Made by a program: the position numbers and the translations under genes
Assembly (NCBI RefSeq): GCF_049647105.1
Contig: NZ_JBARWZ010000254.1
Coordinates: 16,779 to 80,778 of the forward strand
Origin: Actinophytocola sp049647105
GTDB lineage: Bacteria; Actinomycetota; Actinomycetes; Mycobacteriales; Pseudonocardiaceae
Direction of reading: 5' to 3'
Length of the DNA stretch: 64,000 nucleotides
Notes under the pieces: generated by a model
Seen by the model: the letters and a program-made list of their open reading frames with translations, nothing else
Told to the model about the DNA's origin: nothing
Databases searched by the model: none
Part shown: positions 33,612 to 42,773 of the stretch, piece after piece
Position numbering within the stretch: the stretch's first letter is position 1
Layout: each line of letters opens with the position of its first letter

Positions 33612-33983
33612 ATGCGGGGTGGGGCGTTAGCGGGGGCTCTGGTGCTCCTCACGGTGGTGTCCGGGTGCAAGCCCACCGACGGGTCGGTCTACGTGCCAGG
33701 GTCGTACACGGTGCGCGAGTCCGGGGTGCGGCTGCGGTCCGGCCCCTCGGCCTGCGACGACACCCCGGGCACCGGGAACTGCCCAGACGTCCTCGCCGGG
33801 CTCGAACCCGGTGACAACCTCTACCCCGTGTGCCAGAGCAAGGGGCAGCTGGTCGGCAGGAACTCGTGGTGGGTGTACGTCGACGCGCCCGGCGGGAACC
33901 GGGGGTGGGTGGCCAGCTGGTACCTGACCTGCCCCACCAACCGGCTCCCCGAAGTGGCCGACTGCCCGCCTCCCCGGCATTGA
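33612..33983 (+). CDS. Small lipoprotein with SH3-like domain
   Basis: 123 residues. N-terminal MRGGALAGALVLLTVVSGCK gives a lipobox VSGC. The mature part (YTVRESGVRLRSGPSACDD, then LEPGDNLYPVCQ and NRGWVASWYL) has the pattern of a bacterial SH3 domain, with several cysteines that may form disulfides. Such domains often bind cell wall. Upstream GGGAGGTCGGC serves as RBS. No neighbour points to a specific process. Confidence 0.7.
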   Translation: MRGGALAGALVLLTVVSGCKPTDGSVYVPGSYTVRESGVRLRSGPSACDDTPGTGNCPDVLAGLEPGDNLYPVCQSKGQLVGRNSWWVYVDAPGGNRGWVASWYLTCPTNRLPEVADCPPPRH

Positions 33984-34107
33984 AAGTGCTGGTCCCGACC
34001 CAGCGACAGCCGCGGACCGCAGGCGGTTAGTGCTTGGTGCCGTCACGTTCCCCTGAGGTCACCGTTGATCAGCCCCAGACCTCGCACCAAGATCCATCGG
34101 ACAGGCC

Positions 34108-36366
34108 CTAACCGAACAGGGCGGGCAGCGTGCCCTCCCAGACTTCCGCCAGCTCCGTCAGCGACAGCTCGCCGATGCCCTCGATGCGCAGCGAGGACGT
34201 CTCCGACACCGCGCCGAGCCGCTGCCACGGCAGGCCAGCCTCGTCGCAGCGTGCGGTGAACGCGTCGGTGTCCGGCACCGACACCAGCACCCGCGCCGAC
34301 GACTCACTGAACAGCGCGACGAACGGGTCGCCGGTCAGCTCGACGTCGCAGCCGCGGCCCGTGACCAGGGTCGACTCCACCAAGGCCTGTGCGAGGCCAC
34401 CCTCGGACAGGTCGTGGGCGGCCGAGATCCCACCATCGCGCAAGACCGAGGCGATCGCGGCTTCACGGCCGAGGTTCACGGCCGGGGGTCGCCCGCCCAG
34501 GTGGCCGTGCACGACGTGTGCCCACTCCGAACCGCCGAGTTCGTCGCGGGTCTCGCCGAGCAGGACCAGTGTGTCGCCCGGGTTGCCGAGACCGGTCGGG
34601 ATCCGGGTGGCGACGTCGTCGATCACGCCGAGGACACCGACGACCGGCGTCGGCAGGATCGCCGTGGTGCCGGTCTGGTTGTAGAAGCTGACGTTGCCGC
34701 CGGTCACCGGGATGCCCAGCTTCACGCAGCCATCCGCCAGACCGCGCACGGCCTGCTGGAACTGCCACATCACCCCCGGGTCCTCCGGCGAGCCGAAGTT
34801 GAGGCAGTTCGTCACCGCCACCGGCCGGGCGCCGGACACCGCGACGTTCCGGTACGCCTCCGCCAGTGCGAGCTGCGCCCCCGCGTACGGGTCCAGATAG
34901 GTGTAGCGGCCGTTGCAGTCACAGGAGATCGCGACGCCGCGGCCGGTCGCCTCGTCGATGCGGATCATCCCCGAGTCCGACGGCTGCGCGAGCACGGTGC
35001 CGCCGCGGACGTACCGGTCGTACTGCTCGGTCACCCACCGCCGCGACGACAGGTTCGGCGAACCGGCCATGCGCAGGATCTCCGCCCGCAGTTCGTCCGA
35101 AGTGGACGGACGGGCGAGTGAGTCCGGCACCGCGACGACGACATCGTCCTGGAACGACGGGCGCGACACCGGGCGTTCGTACACCGGGCCCTCGTGCGCG
35201 ACTGTGCGTGGCGGGACGTCGACGACGGTCTCGCCGTGCCAGGTGATCACCAGCCGGTCGCCATCGGTGACCTCGCCGATCTCCGTCGCGATGACGTCCC
35301 ACTTGCGGCACACGCGCATGAACGCGTCCACATCGGACGGACGGACCACCGCGCACATGCGTTCCTGCGACTCGGACGACAGGATCTCGGCGGGTGTCAT
35401 TCCCGTGGCACGCAAGGGAACGCGCTCGAGGTACACGTGCATGCCGCCGTCACCGGCGGAGGCCAGCTCCGAGGTCGCGCACGACAGCCCGGCACCACCG
35501 AGGTCCTGGATGCCGACGACGATGCCCTCGCCGAACAACTCCAGGCAGCACTCGATCAGCACCTTCTCCGTGAACGGGTCGCCGACCTGCACGCTGGGCA
35601 GCTTCTTGCGCCCGCTACCGCCCTCGTCGCCCGCGAACGTGTCCGACGCCAGCACGGAAACGCCGCCGATGCCGTCGAGGCCGGTCCGCGCACCGAACAG
35701 GATCACCTTGTTGCCCGTCCCGGAGGCGTGCGCGAGATGCAGGTCCTCGACCCGCATCGAACCCACGCACAGCGCGTTGACGAGCGGGTTTCCTTGGTAC
35801 GACTGGTCGAACACGACCTCGCCGCCGATGTTGGGCAGGCCGAGGCAGTTGCCGTAGCCGCCGACACCGGCGACCACACCGGGCAGCACGCGGCGGGTGT
35901 CCTGCGCGTCCGCGGCACCGAAGCGCAGCGGGTCCATCACGGCCAGGGGCCGCGCGCCCATCGCGAGGATGTCGCGCACGATGCCGCCGACACCGGTCGC
36001 CGCGCCCTGGTACGGCTCCACATAGGACGGGTGGTTGTGCGACTCGACCTTGAACGTGATGGCCCAGCCGTCGCCGATGTCGACCACACCGGCGTTCTCG
36101 CCGATGCCCGCGAGCATCTTCTCGCGCATCTGTTCGGTCGTGGTCTCGCCGAAGTACCTGAGGTGCACCTTCGACGACTTGTACGAGCAGTGCTCGGACC
36201 ACATCACCGAGTACATGGCCAGCTCGGCGTCGGTGGGGCGGCGGCCCAGGATCTCCCGGATCCGGGTGTACTCGTCGTCCTTCAGCCCCAGCTCGCGGTA
36301 CGGCTGCGGCGTGTCCGGAGTGGACGTGGCGTGGTCGACGGAGTCGACGTGTGCGGTGGTGGTCAT
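34108..36366 (-). CDS. purL: Phosphoribosylformylglycinamidine synthase subunit PurL
   Basis: 752 residues, the small-type PurL that works with PurQ and PurS. Visible are the catalytic histidine block MWSEHCSYKSSK, AITFKVESHNHPS, GAATGVGGIVRDILAMGARP and TGGNVSFYNQTG. It forms FGAM from FGAR, ATP and ammonia (step 4). The ATG overlaps the purQ stop as ATGA. The order purS-purQ-purL is tightly coupled. Confidence 0.96.
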   Translation of the reverse strand: MTTTAHVDSVDHATSTPDTPQPYRELGLKDDEYTRIREILGRRPTDAELAMYSVMWSEHCSYKSSKVHLRYFGETTTEQMREKMLAGIGENAGVVDIGDGWAITFKVESHNHPSYVEPYQGAATGVGGIVRDILAMGARPLAVMDPLRFGAADAQDTRRVLPGVVAGVGGYGNCLGLPNIGGEVVFDQSYQGNPLVNALCVGSMRVEDLHLAHASGTGNKVILFGARTGLDGIGGVSVLASDTFAGDEGGSGRKKLPSVQVGDPFTEKVLIECCLELFGEGIVVGIQDLGGAGLSCATSELASAGDGGMHVYLERVPLRATGMTPAEILSSESQERMCAVVRPSDVDAFMRVCRKWDVIATEIGEVTDGDRLVITWHGETVVDVPPRTVAHEGPVYERPVSRPSFQDDVVVAVPDSLARPSTSDELRAEILRMAGSPNLSSRRWVTEQYDRYVRGGTVLAQPSDSGMIRIDEATGRGVAISCDCNGRYTYLDPYAGAQLALAEAYRNVAVSGARPVAVTNCLNFGSPEDPGVMWQFQQAVRGLADGCVKLGIPVTGGNVSFYNQTGTTAILPTPVVGVLGVIDDVATRIPTGLGNPGDTLVLLGETRDELGGSEWAHVVHGHLGGRPPAVNLGREAAIASVLRDGGISAAHDLSEGGLAQALVESTLVTGRGCDVELTGDPFVALFSESSARVLVSVPDTDAFTARCDEAGLPWQRLGAVSETSSLRIEGIGELSLTELAEVWEGTLPALFG

Positions 36367-37034
36367 GCGAGCACCGTCCCCAGGACCGAACGGAACATGG
36401 CGAGGCCGTCGTCTCCCGGCCCGGTCAGCGCGTCGATCGCGTGCTCGGGATGCGGCATGAGGCCGACGATCCGGCCGTCCGCCGAGGAGATCCCGGCGAT
36501 GTCGCCGAGCGAGCCGTTCGGGTTGACGTCCAGGTAGCGGAACACGACCCGGCCCTCACCCTCCAGTTCGTCCACGGTGGCCTTGGCGGCCGCGAACCGG
36601 CCGTCCATGTTCTTGACCGGTACGACGATCTCGGCGCCGGTCTCGTAGCCGGACGTCCACTCCGTCGAGGTCCGCTCGACGCGCAGCTTCTGGTCGCGGC
36701 ACACGAAGTGCAGGCCCGCGTTGCGCGACAGCGCACCCGGCAGGAGCCCGGCCTCGCACAGGATCTGGAAGCCGTTGCAGATGCCGAGCACCGGCATGCC
36801 GCCTCGGGCGGCCGCGACGACCTCGCCCATCACCGGCGCGAACCGGGCGATGGCGCCGGCCCGCAGGTAGTCGCCGTAGGAGAACCCGCCGGGGACGATC
36901 ACCGCGTCCACACCGCGCAGGTCCGCGTCGCCGTGCCAGAGCGCGACGGGCTCACCGCCCGCGTAACGCACGGCACGCGCCGCGTCGGTGTCGTCCAGCG
37001 TGCCGGGGAAGGTGATGACCCCGATACGACTCAC
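36363..37034 (-). CDS. purQ: Phosphoribosylformylglycinamidine synthase subunit PurQ (glutaminase)
   Basis: 223 residues from GTG. Class I glutaminase: nucleophile Cys in LGICNGFQIL, with the His-Glu pair in LMPHPEHAID. The N-terminus RIGVITFPGTLDDTDAARAV and PGGFSYGDYLRAGA are PurQ-specific. It supplies ammonia to PurL. The start overlaps the purS stop as GTGA and its own stop overlaps purL. Confidence 0.96.
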   Translation of the reverse strand: MSRIGVITFPGTLDDTDAARAVRYAGGEPVALWHGDADLRGVDAVIVPGGFSYGDYLRAGAIARFAPVMGEVVAAARGGMPVLGICNGFQILCEAGLLPGALSRNAGLHFVCRDQKLRVERTSTEWTSGYETGAEIVVPVKNMDGRFAAAKATVDELEGEGRVVFRYLDVNPNGSLGDIAGISSADGRIVGLMPHPEHAIDALTGPGDDGLAMFRSVLGTVLA

Positions 37035-37270
37035 GACGGTGTCCTGCGGATCACGAAGTCCTCGATCACCGGGTTCGAGAGGAAACCGACGGCGATCTTG
37101 GCGAGCGTCTCGTCGTCGACGTTGTCGTCGACTTCCAGCTCGAAGTGCTTGCCCTGGCGGACATCGGAGATTCCGGTGAAGCCGAGGCGGGGCAGGGCAT
37201 TGGCCACGGCCTGACCCTGTGGGTCGAGGATCTCGGGCTTGGGCATGACGTCGACGACGACTCGGGCCAC
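37031..37270 (-). CDS. purS: Phosphoribosylformylglycinamidine synthase subunit PurS
   Basis: 79 residues from GTG. Short PurS fold: ARVVVDVMPKPEILDPQGQA, then LPRLGFTGISDVRQGKHFEL. It bridges PurQ and PurL in the FGAM synthase complex. First gene of the purSQL unit; GGGAG lies upstream of the start. Confidence 0.95.
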   Translation of the reverse strand: MARVVVDVMPKPEILDPQGQAVANALPRLGFTGISDVRQGKHFELEVDDNVDDETLAKIAVGFLSNPVIEDFVIRRTPS

Positions 37271-37471
37271 GACAGGCAGCTCCCAATTCGAGGGGTGTCT
37301 GGTACGCCGCGAGACTACCTGAGCTGCGGGTTCACCCTGTCGGGCGCGTCGGCGCCCCACGACGCCAGCAGGCGAAACGCCTCCTCGCACGGTGTGCCGC
37401 GGCGGCTGCCGGTAGTTCGCCCAGCGCGAGATGACTGGCGGCCCGCCTCGTCGTCGGGACAGGGTGGCGGC

Positions 37472-38479
37472 ATGAGGATTCTGGTGCTGGGAGGAACGAT
37501 CTTCGTCGGCCACGCCGTCGCGGCCGAGGGGCTGGCGCGGGGGCACGACGTGGTGTGCGCGGCGCGGGGCGAGTCCGGCGCGGTCCCGGACGGGGCGAGG
37601 TTGGTGAAGGTCGACCGGGACACCGAGGACGGCCTCGCGCCGCTCGCGGGCGAGGCCTTCGACGCGGTGGTGGACGTGTCACCGCTGTCACACCCGTGGG
37701 TGTCGCGGGCGCTGGCCGCGCTCGGTGACCGGGCTGGTCACTGGACTTTCGTGTCGACGATCAACGTGTACGCGGACAACGAGACCCTCGGCCAGACACC
37801 CGCGACCGGCCCGCTCGTCCCGGCGATCGAGGAGCACGCGACCCGCGACGAGATGATGGCCCGCGGCGAGGACGGCGTGCTGCTCTACGGCGGCATCAAG
37901 GTCGCGAGCGAGAACGCGGTGCGCGACGCGCTGGGTGACCGTGCGTTCGTGGTCCGACCTGGACTGATCACCGGATCGTGGGACCGCAGTGACCGGTTCG
38001 GTTACTGGCCGGGCCGGTTCGCGCGGGGCGGCCGGGTGCTGGTGCCGGACACCACGTCGCCGATCCAGATCATCGACGTGAAGGACTTCGCCAGATGGAT
38101 CGTCGACGCGGGTGAGCGGGGCACGGCGGGCACCTACGACGCAGTCGGCCCGCACCGGCCCACGATCGAGATGATCGAGGAGATCGCGTCGGTGACCGGC
38201 TTCGACGGCGAGCTCGTGAAGGCGTCACCCGACTGGCTGGCGGCGGCGGGCGTGAACCCGTGGAGCGGCCCGAAGTCGCTGCCGCTGTGGCTACCGTCGG
38301 GCTACGAGGGCGTGAAGACGCACGACCCGGCGCCGTCGATCGAGGCAGGACTGAAGATCACGTCGTTCGCGGACGCGGTGCTGGACGCGCTGGCCAGGGA
38401 GCGGGAGCTGGGCCTGCACCGCGAGCGCAAGGCGGGCCTGTCCACAGAAGACGAGACGGTTCTGCTCGCGAAGCTGTAG
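37472..38479 (+). CDS. NAD-dependent epimerase/reductase-like protein
   Basis: 335 residues of the extended short-chain dehydrogenase type. The nucleotide-binding motif is MRILVLGGTIFVGHAVA (GGTxFxG form), with FVSTINVYAD and YGGIKVASENAV, where tyrosine and lysine are the usual catalytic pair. The GGT motif and IQIIDVKDFARWIVD resemble isoflavone-reductase/CSP41-like members rather than GalE. Substrate unknown. Divergent from purS and 21 bp upstream of the GMC gene. Confidence 0.75.
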   Translation: MRILVLGGTIFVGHAVAAEGLARGHDVVCAARGESGAVPDGARLVKVDRDTEDGLAPLAGEAFDAVVDVSPLSHPWVSRALAALGDRAGHWTFVSTINVYADNETLGQTPATGPLVPAIEEHATRDEMMARGEDGVLLYGGIKVASENAVRDALGDRAFVVRPGLITGSWDRSDRFGYWPGRFARGGRVLVPDTTSPIQIIDVKDFARWIVDAGERGTAGTYDAVGPHRPTIEMIEEIASVTGFDGELVKASPDWLAAAGVNPWSGPKSLPLWLPSGYEGVKTHDPAPSIEAGLKITSFADAVLDALARERELGLHRERKAGLSTEDETVLLAKL

Positions 38480-38500
38480 CGAAGATGGCAGGGTCGGGGG

Positions 38501-40054
38501 ATGGCCGAGATCTTCGACTACGTGGTGGTCGGTGCCGGTACCGCGGGGTGTGTGCTCGCGAACCGGCTGAGTGAGAACGAGGCGGCCAGGGTGCTGCTCC
38601 TCGAGGCTGGCGGTGAGGACGACGCCGACGAGGTGCACATGCCGGTCGCGTTCTCGGCGCTGTTCAAGACGAAGTACGACTGGAACTACGAGACGGTCGA
38701 GCAGAAGAACCTCGGCGACCGCTCCGCGTACTGGCCGCGCGCGAAGATGCTGGGCGGCTGCTCGTCGATGAACGCGATGATCTACATCCGAGGCAACCGC
38801 GCGGACTACGACGCGTGGCCATCGGGCTGGCGGTACGACGAGGTGCTGCCGTACTTCAAGCGTGCCGAGCACAACACCAGGCTGGCCGGCCCGTACCACG
38901 GCGTCGACGGTCCACTGCACGTCGAGGACCGGAGGTACACGCACGAGCTGTCACACGCGTGGGTCGACTCGGCGGTCACGTGGGGCATGAAGCCGACGGA
39001 CGACTTCAACGGCGAGTCGCAGGAAGGCGCGGGCCTGTACCAGGTGACGTGCCGCAACGGCCGCCGCTGGTCCACGGCGGACGCGTACCTGCGCCCGGCG
39101 ATGAGCCGGTCGAACCTGACTGTGCGCACGCACGCGCTGGTCAACCGCATCGTCTTCGACGGCACCCGCGCGACGGCGGTCTCCTACTCCCGCCACGGCG
39201 AGGAGCTCGAGGTGGGCGCGTCCACCGAGATCCTGCTGTGCGGCGGCGCGGTCGGCTCGCCGCAACTGTTGATGCTGTCCGGTGTTGGCCCGGCCGAACA
39301 CCTGCGCGAGCTGGACATCGAGGTCGTCGCGAACCTCCCTGGCGTGGGAGACAACCTGCACGACCACCCGGCGGCCGCACTGCTGTGGCGCACCAGGGGC
39401 ACGACCGACCTGATCAACCTGGCGACACCGGCCCGCATGCTGCGCTGGCAGGCGACGGGCCGAGGCCCCTTCGCGTCGAACGTCGGTGAGGCGGGTGCGT
39501 TCTTCCACACCCGGGACGGCCTGGCCGCCCCGGACATGCAGGTACATGTCGCCCCGACCCTCTTCTACGACAACGGCCTGCGGGAACCGACGGTCCCTGG
39601 CATCACGGTGGGGGCGACCCTCGTGGACGTGGCCTCCCGGGGACGGCTGCGGCTGCGCTCGGCGAACCCACGGTGGCGCCCCCTGATCGACCCGGCGTAC
39701 TACGACGACCCGACGGACTTCGACGCCATGCTCGCGGCGATGACCACACTGCGGGAGATCGCGGACGCGAGCCCACTGGCGAGGTACCTGGACGGCCCGT
39801 TCATGCCGGCGACCGCGGACCCGACGGAAGACGAGTTGCGCGACCACATCAGAACGGTCACGCAGACGCTGTACCACCCGGTGGGCACCTGCGCGATCGG
39901 CACGGTCGTCGACGCGGACCTGAAGGTCCACGACATCGAAGGCCTGCGCGTAGTTGACGCGTCGGTGATGCCGACCGTCCCCCGGGGCAACACGAACGCC
40001 CCCACGGTCATGATCGCGGAGAAGGCCGCGGACCTGGTCAAATCGACCCGTTGA
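38501..40054 (+). CDS. GMC-family flavin oxidoreductase (choline-dehydrogenase-like)
   Basis: 517 residues. FAD-binding motif DYVVVGAGTAGCVLANRLSE at the N-terminus, GMC signature 1 (KMLGGCSSMNAMIYIRGN), signature 2 (EILLCGGAVGSPQLLMLSGV) and active-site histidine/asparagine in YHPVGTCAIG and PRGNTNAPTVMIAEKAADL. It oxidises a primary alcohol to the aldehyde. A choline-to-betaine role with the neighbouring aldehyde dehydrogenase is possible, but that gene is convergent and not of clear BetB type. No signal peptide. Confidence 0.88.
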   Translation: MAEIFDYVVVGAGTAGCVLANRLSENEAARVLLLEAGGEDDADEVHMPVAFSALFKTKYDWNYETVEQKNLGDRSAYWPRAKMLGGCSSMNAMIYIRGNRADYDAWPSGWRYDEVLPYFKRAEHNTRLAGPYHGVDGPLHVEDRRYTHELSHAWVDSAVTWGMKPTDDFNGESQEGAGLYQVTCRNGRRWSTADAYLRPAMSRSNLTVRTHALVNRIVFDGTRATAVSYSRHGEELEVGASTEILLCGGAVGSPQLLMLSGVGPAEHLRELDIEVVANLPGVGDNLHDHPAAALLWRTRGTTDLINLATPARMLRWQATGRGPFASNVGEAGAFFHTRDGLAAPDMQVHVAPTLFYDNGLREPTVPGITVGATLVDVASRGRLRLRSANPRWRPLIDPAYYDDPTDFDAMLAAMTTLREIADASPLARYLDGPFMPATADPTEDELRDHIRTVTQTLYHPVGTCAIGTVVDADLKVHDIEGLRVVDASVMPTVPRGNTNAPTVMIAEKAADLVKSTR

Positions 40055-40072
40055 GAACGACTGTTCGATTCA

Positions 40073-40110
40073 TCCCCAGAGTTGTCCACACCTGTGGACA
40101 ACTCTGGGGA
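40073..40110. terminator. Perfect 18-bp hairpin made of an inverted DnaA-box pair
   Basis: Arms TCCCCAGAGTTGTCCACA / TGTGGACAACTCTGGGGA are perfect over 18 bp with a 2-nt loop (CC). Each arm ends in the 9-mer TTGTCCACA, so two boxes face each other. It lies 19 nt after the GMC stop, between convergent genes. Confidence 0.75.
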
Positions 40111-40333
40111 ACTGTCGTCCGCCTGCCGTAGGCTGGAAACCGGGGGCCGGAGGCCAGCCCGCCCGCAAGTCCTCGCCGTCTGCAACCGGGTCGGGCGCGG
40201 CGCACCCGGCCCACGATCACCGTCGTGGGCCCGATCTGTGGACAACTGGCATGGCTGTGGACAACCACCGTCGCCGCGACGGGAAACGTCGGTCCTTCCG
40301 CCTACGCTGGTGATTGGGGGGCCGCGGCCCCCC
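40111..40333. repeat. Two right-half copies of repeat family A in tandem, with DnaA-box pair
   Basis: The first half (CCTGCCGTAGGCTGGAAACC then GGGGGCCGGAGGCC) ends at 40154; the second (AACGTCGGTCCTTCCGCCTA, CGCTGGTG, then G-rich end) runs from about 40286 to the palindrome GGGGGGCCGCGGCCCCCC (40316-40333), two bases before the stop of the aldehyde dehydrogenase gene. Between them lie two TGTGGACAA boxes (40237-40245, 40256-40264), again 19 bp apart. The left halves are not recognisable. Confidence 0.65.
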
Positions 40334-40335
40334 CC

Positions 40336-41823
40336 TCAGCGGCGCTTGCCGTGCAGCAGCGTGATCAGTTTCGTGACCGTCGCGTCCGTCTTCGCTGTGC
40401 GGTTGAACGTCGTCAGCACCAGCGGCACCTTGAATCGCTGCCGTGCGATGGCCTTCGGGCGGGCGAACTCCTTCAGGCCCTCCGGTCCGTGGATGCGTCC
40501 GAAGCCCGACTCGCCGATGCCGCCGAACGGCAGTGACGGGATGCCCGCGAAGCTGATCACGCTGTTCACCGCCGTCATGCCCGACCGCAGCCGCGCAGCC
40601 AGCTCCATGCCGCGACGCTTCGAGAACACGGTGGACGCCAGGCCGTACTTCGAGTCGTTGGCCTTCGCGATCGCCTCGTCCATGTCGGCGACCTTCGCGA
40701 TCGTCAGCGTCGGGCCGAAGGTCTCCTCGCGCACCGCCACCGAGTCCTCCGGCACGTCGACCAGCACCGTCGGCTGCACGAACTTCTCACCGACCGCCTC
40801 GTTGCCGCCGACCAGCGCGCGGCCGCCGCGGGAGAGCGCGTCCTGGATGTGCCGCTGGATGATCTCCAGCTGGCCCGGCATGGTGATCGGGCCGATCTTC
40901 GCCTCCGGGTCGTCGCCCGCCCGCACCTCCTTGGCGATCTTCACGACCTTCGCGACGAAGTCGTCGTACACCCGTTCGTGCACGTAGACCCGCTCGACGC
41001 CGACGCACGTCTGACCAGCGTTCGACATGCCGCCCCACACCGCGGCGTCGGCCGCCGCGTCGAGGTCCGCGTCCGTGTCCACCAGCAGCGCGTCCTTGCC
41101 ACCCGCTTCGATGAGCACCGGCGTCAGCGTCTCCGCGCACGCGGCCATGATCTTCTTGCCGGTGCCTGGCGAACCGGTGAACGCGAGCTTGTCCACACCG
41201 GACCGGCACAGCGCGGCGCCCGTCTCGCCGAAGCCCGTGATCAGCTGGAACACCGGCCGCTCCGGCACGACCTCGGCGAACGTGTCGGCCAGCCACTTGC
41301 CGACGCCCGGCGTGTACTCGCTGGGCTTGAACACGACCGCGTTGCCCGAGGAAAGCGCGTAGGCGATGGACCCCATCGGGGTGAACACCGGGTAGTTCCA
41401 CGGGCCGATCACGCCGACCACCCCGAGCGGCTGGAACTCGACCGACGCCGCGTGGTTGGACATCAGCAGACCGGCAGGCCTGCTCTTGCGACCGAGCACC
41501 TTGGACGCGTGCTTCGCGGCCCACGCCGTGTGGTCGATCGCGAGCACGATCTCGAGCATGGCGTCGGCGTGCGGCTTGCCCGTCTCGGCGTGCACGACCT
41601 CCGCGAGCTGCGCGGCCCGGCGGGTGATGACGCCCTTCCAGCGCTGGAGAAGCTCGGCGCGCCCCTTGAAGCCAAGGCCGGCCCACCATGCCGCGGCGTC
41701 ACGCGCCCTGGCGACCGCGGCGGCGACGTCGTCCTCGGTGTTGATCGGGTAGGTGCCGACCACCTCGTCAGTCGCGGGGTTGAGCGAGTCGAAGGTGTCC
41801 TGCTTCGCTTGCACGGCGGTCAT
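40336..41823 (-). CDS. NAD(P)-dependent aldehyde dehydrogenase
   Basis: 495 residues, full-length ALDH superfamily. Catalytic cysteine in NAGQTCVGVERVYV, general-base glutamate in VLIEAGGKDALLV, proton-relay asparagine in GPWNYPV and cofactor loop FTGSPGTGKKI. The usual ELGGK is EAGGK here. It resembles succinate-semialdehyde and related broad aldehyde dehydrogenases. It faces the GMC oxidoreductase gene across a repeat region, so a shared alcohol-to-acid pathway is possible, not shown. Confidence 0.9.
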   Translation of the reverse strand: MTAVQAKQDTFDSLNPATDEVVGTYPINTEDDVAAAVARARDAAAWWAGLGFKGRAELLQRWKGVITRRAAQLAEVVHAETGKPHADAMLEIVLAIDHTAWAAKHASKVLGRKSRPAGLLMSNHAASVEFQPLGVVGVIGPWNYPVFTPMGSIAYALSSGNAVVFKPSEYTPGVGKWLADTFAEVVPERPVFQLITGFGETGAALCRSGVDKLAFTGSPGTGKKIMAACAETLTPVLIEAGGKDALLVDTDADLDAAADAAVWGGMSNAGQTCVGVERVYVHERVYDDFVAKVVKIAKEVRAGDDPEAKIGPITMPGQLEIIQRHIQDALSRGGRALVGGNEAVGEKFVQPTVLVDVPEDSVAVREETFGPTLTIAKVADMDEAIAKANDSKYGLASTVFSKRRGMELAARLRSGMTAVNSVISFAGIPSLPFGGIGESGFGRIHGPEGLKEFARPKAIARQRFKVPLVLTTFNRTAKTDATVTKLITLLHGKRR

Positions 41824-41895
41824 CCCGAGCCTCCCTGGTCGCGTTCCGCCGCCTACGCTACCCGCCGGTAGCGGGCACCGCGACGCCCAGTTCGC

Positions 41896-41907
41896 TAGCC
41901 TGGCGGT
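41896..41907 (+). promoter_or_regulatory. Leaderless promoter
   Basis: TAGCCT (41896-41901) ends 6 nt before the GTG of the metallo-hydrolase gene, which has no RBS. Confidence 0.4.
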
Positions 41908-42549
41908 GTGCGGATCGCTCACTTCGGGCACTCGTGCGTGCTGGTATCGACCGACTCGGCACGACTGCTCTTCGACCCAGGCACGTACTCGGACGGCTTC
42001 GAGGCGGTCACCGACCTCGACGCCATCCTGATCACGCACCAGCACCCGGACCATCTCGACGGTGCACGGCTGCCCGCGCTGGTCAAGGCCAACCCGGACG
42101 CCGCGCTGGTGTCCGATGAGGACTCGGCGGCGGCACTGGAGAAGCTGGGCCTGACGCCGACGTCGGTGGCGCGGCCCGGCGACACCCTCTCCGTCGGCGG
42201 CACCTCGGTCACGGCGGTGGGCGGCCGCCACGCGACCATCCACGAGGACCTGCCGATGCCGGCGAACGTGGGGTACGTCATCGACGACGGTGCCTTCTAC
42301 CACCCCGGCGACTCGCTGTTCGTGCCCGATCAGCGGATCGACGTGCTGGGGCTGCCGATGTCGGCCCCGTGGCTGAAGACCGGCGAGGTGATCGACTTCC
42401 TGCGTGCGGTGGGTCCGAGGGTGGCGGTGCCGATCCATGAGGCGCTGCTGTCGGAACTGGGCTTCCGGGGACAACGGGGCTGGATCGCCAACCTGGCGCC
42501 GGACGCGGACTTCCGCCAGCTGCCGAGGACTGAGCTGACCGCGATCTGA
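41908..42549 (+). CDS. MBL-fold metal-dependent hydrolase
   Basis: 213 residues from GTG. Short beta-lactamase-like fold of the UlaG/YtnP-like kind: RIAHFGHSCVLV, metal motif THQHPDHLDG (HxHxDH), GRHATIHED and FYHPGDSLF. It binds two metals and hydrolyses an unknown ester, lactone or phosphodiester. The stop is followed within two bases by a palindromic DnaA-box pair. Confidence 0.82.
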   Translation: MRIAHFGHSCVLVSTDSARLLFDPGTYSDGFEAVTDLDAILITHQHPDHLDGARLPALVKANPDAALVSDEDSAAALEKLGLTPTSVARPGDTLSVGGTSVTAVGGRHATIHEDLPMPANVGYVIDDGAFYHPGDSLFVPDQRIDVLGLPMSAPWLKTGEVIDFLRAVGPRVAVPIHEALLSELGFRGQRGWIANLAPDADFRQLPRTELTAI

Positions 42550-42550
42550 G

Positions 42551-42572
42551 GTTGTCCACAGCTGTGGACAAC
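42551..42572. repeat. Perfect 22-bp palindrome, inverted DnaA-box pair
   Basis: GTTGTCCACA-GC-TGTGGACAAC, two TTGTCCACA boxes head to head with a 2-bp gap. The same geometry occurs at 40082-40101. It begins two bases after the metallo-hydrolase stop. Confidence 0.8.
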
Positions 42573-42605
42573 ACTGTGGATCGAACGCATGTTCGCCAGG
42601 AGATT

Positions 42606-42767
42606 GGCCTCCGGCCCCCCGTTGACCAGCGTACGGGCAGGCACCGACACTTCCCGCGCCGAGCGGCGGGGTTGTCCACAGGGCGGCCGGTTATCCACAG
42701 GAGCGCGTCTCCGCGGCACGGAACTGTCGGTCCTCTGCCGTAGCGTGGTTCGAGGGGGCCGGAGGCC
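42606..42767. repeat. Dispersed repeat family A, copy 3 (with DnaA-box pair)
   Basis: 162 bp with terminal inverted repeats GGCCTCCGGCCCCC/GGGGGCCGGAGGCC. The right half TGCCGTAGCGTGGTTCGAGG is nearly identical to copy 2. The centre has TTGTCCACA (42672-42680) and TTATCCACA (42691-42699), direct, 10-bp spacer. The right end is 6 bp from the stop of the minus-strand DUF2334 gene. Confidence 0.85.
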
Positions 42768-42773
42768 AGCCGC

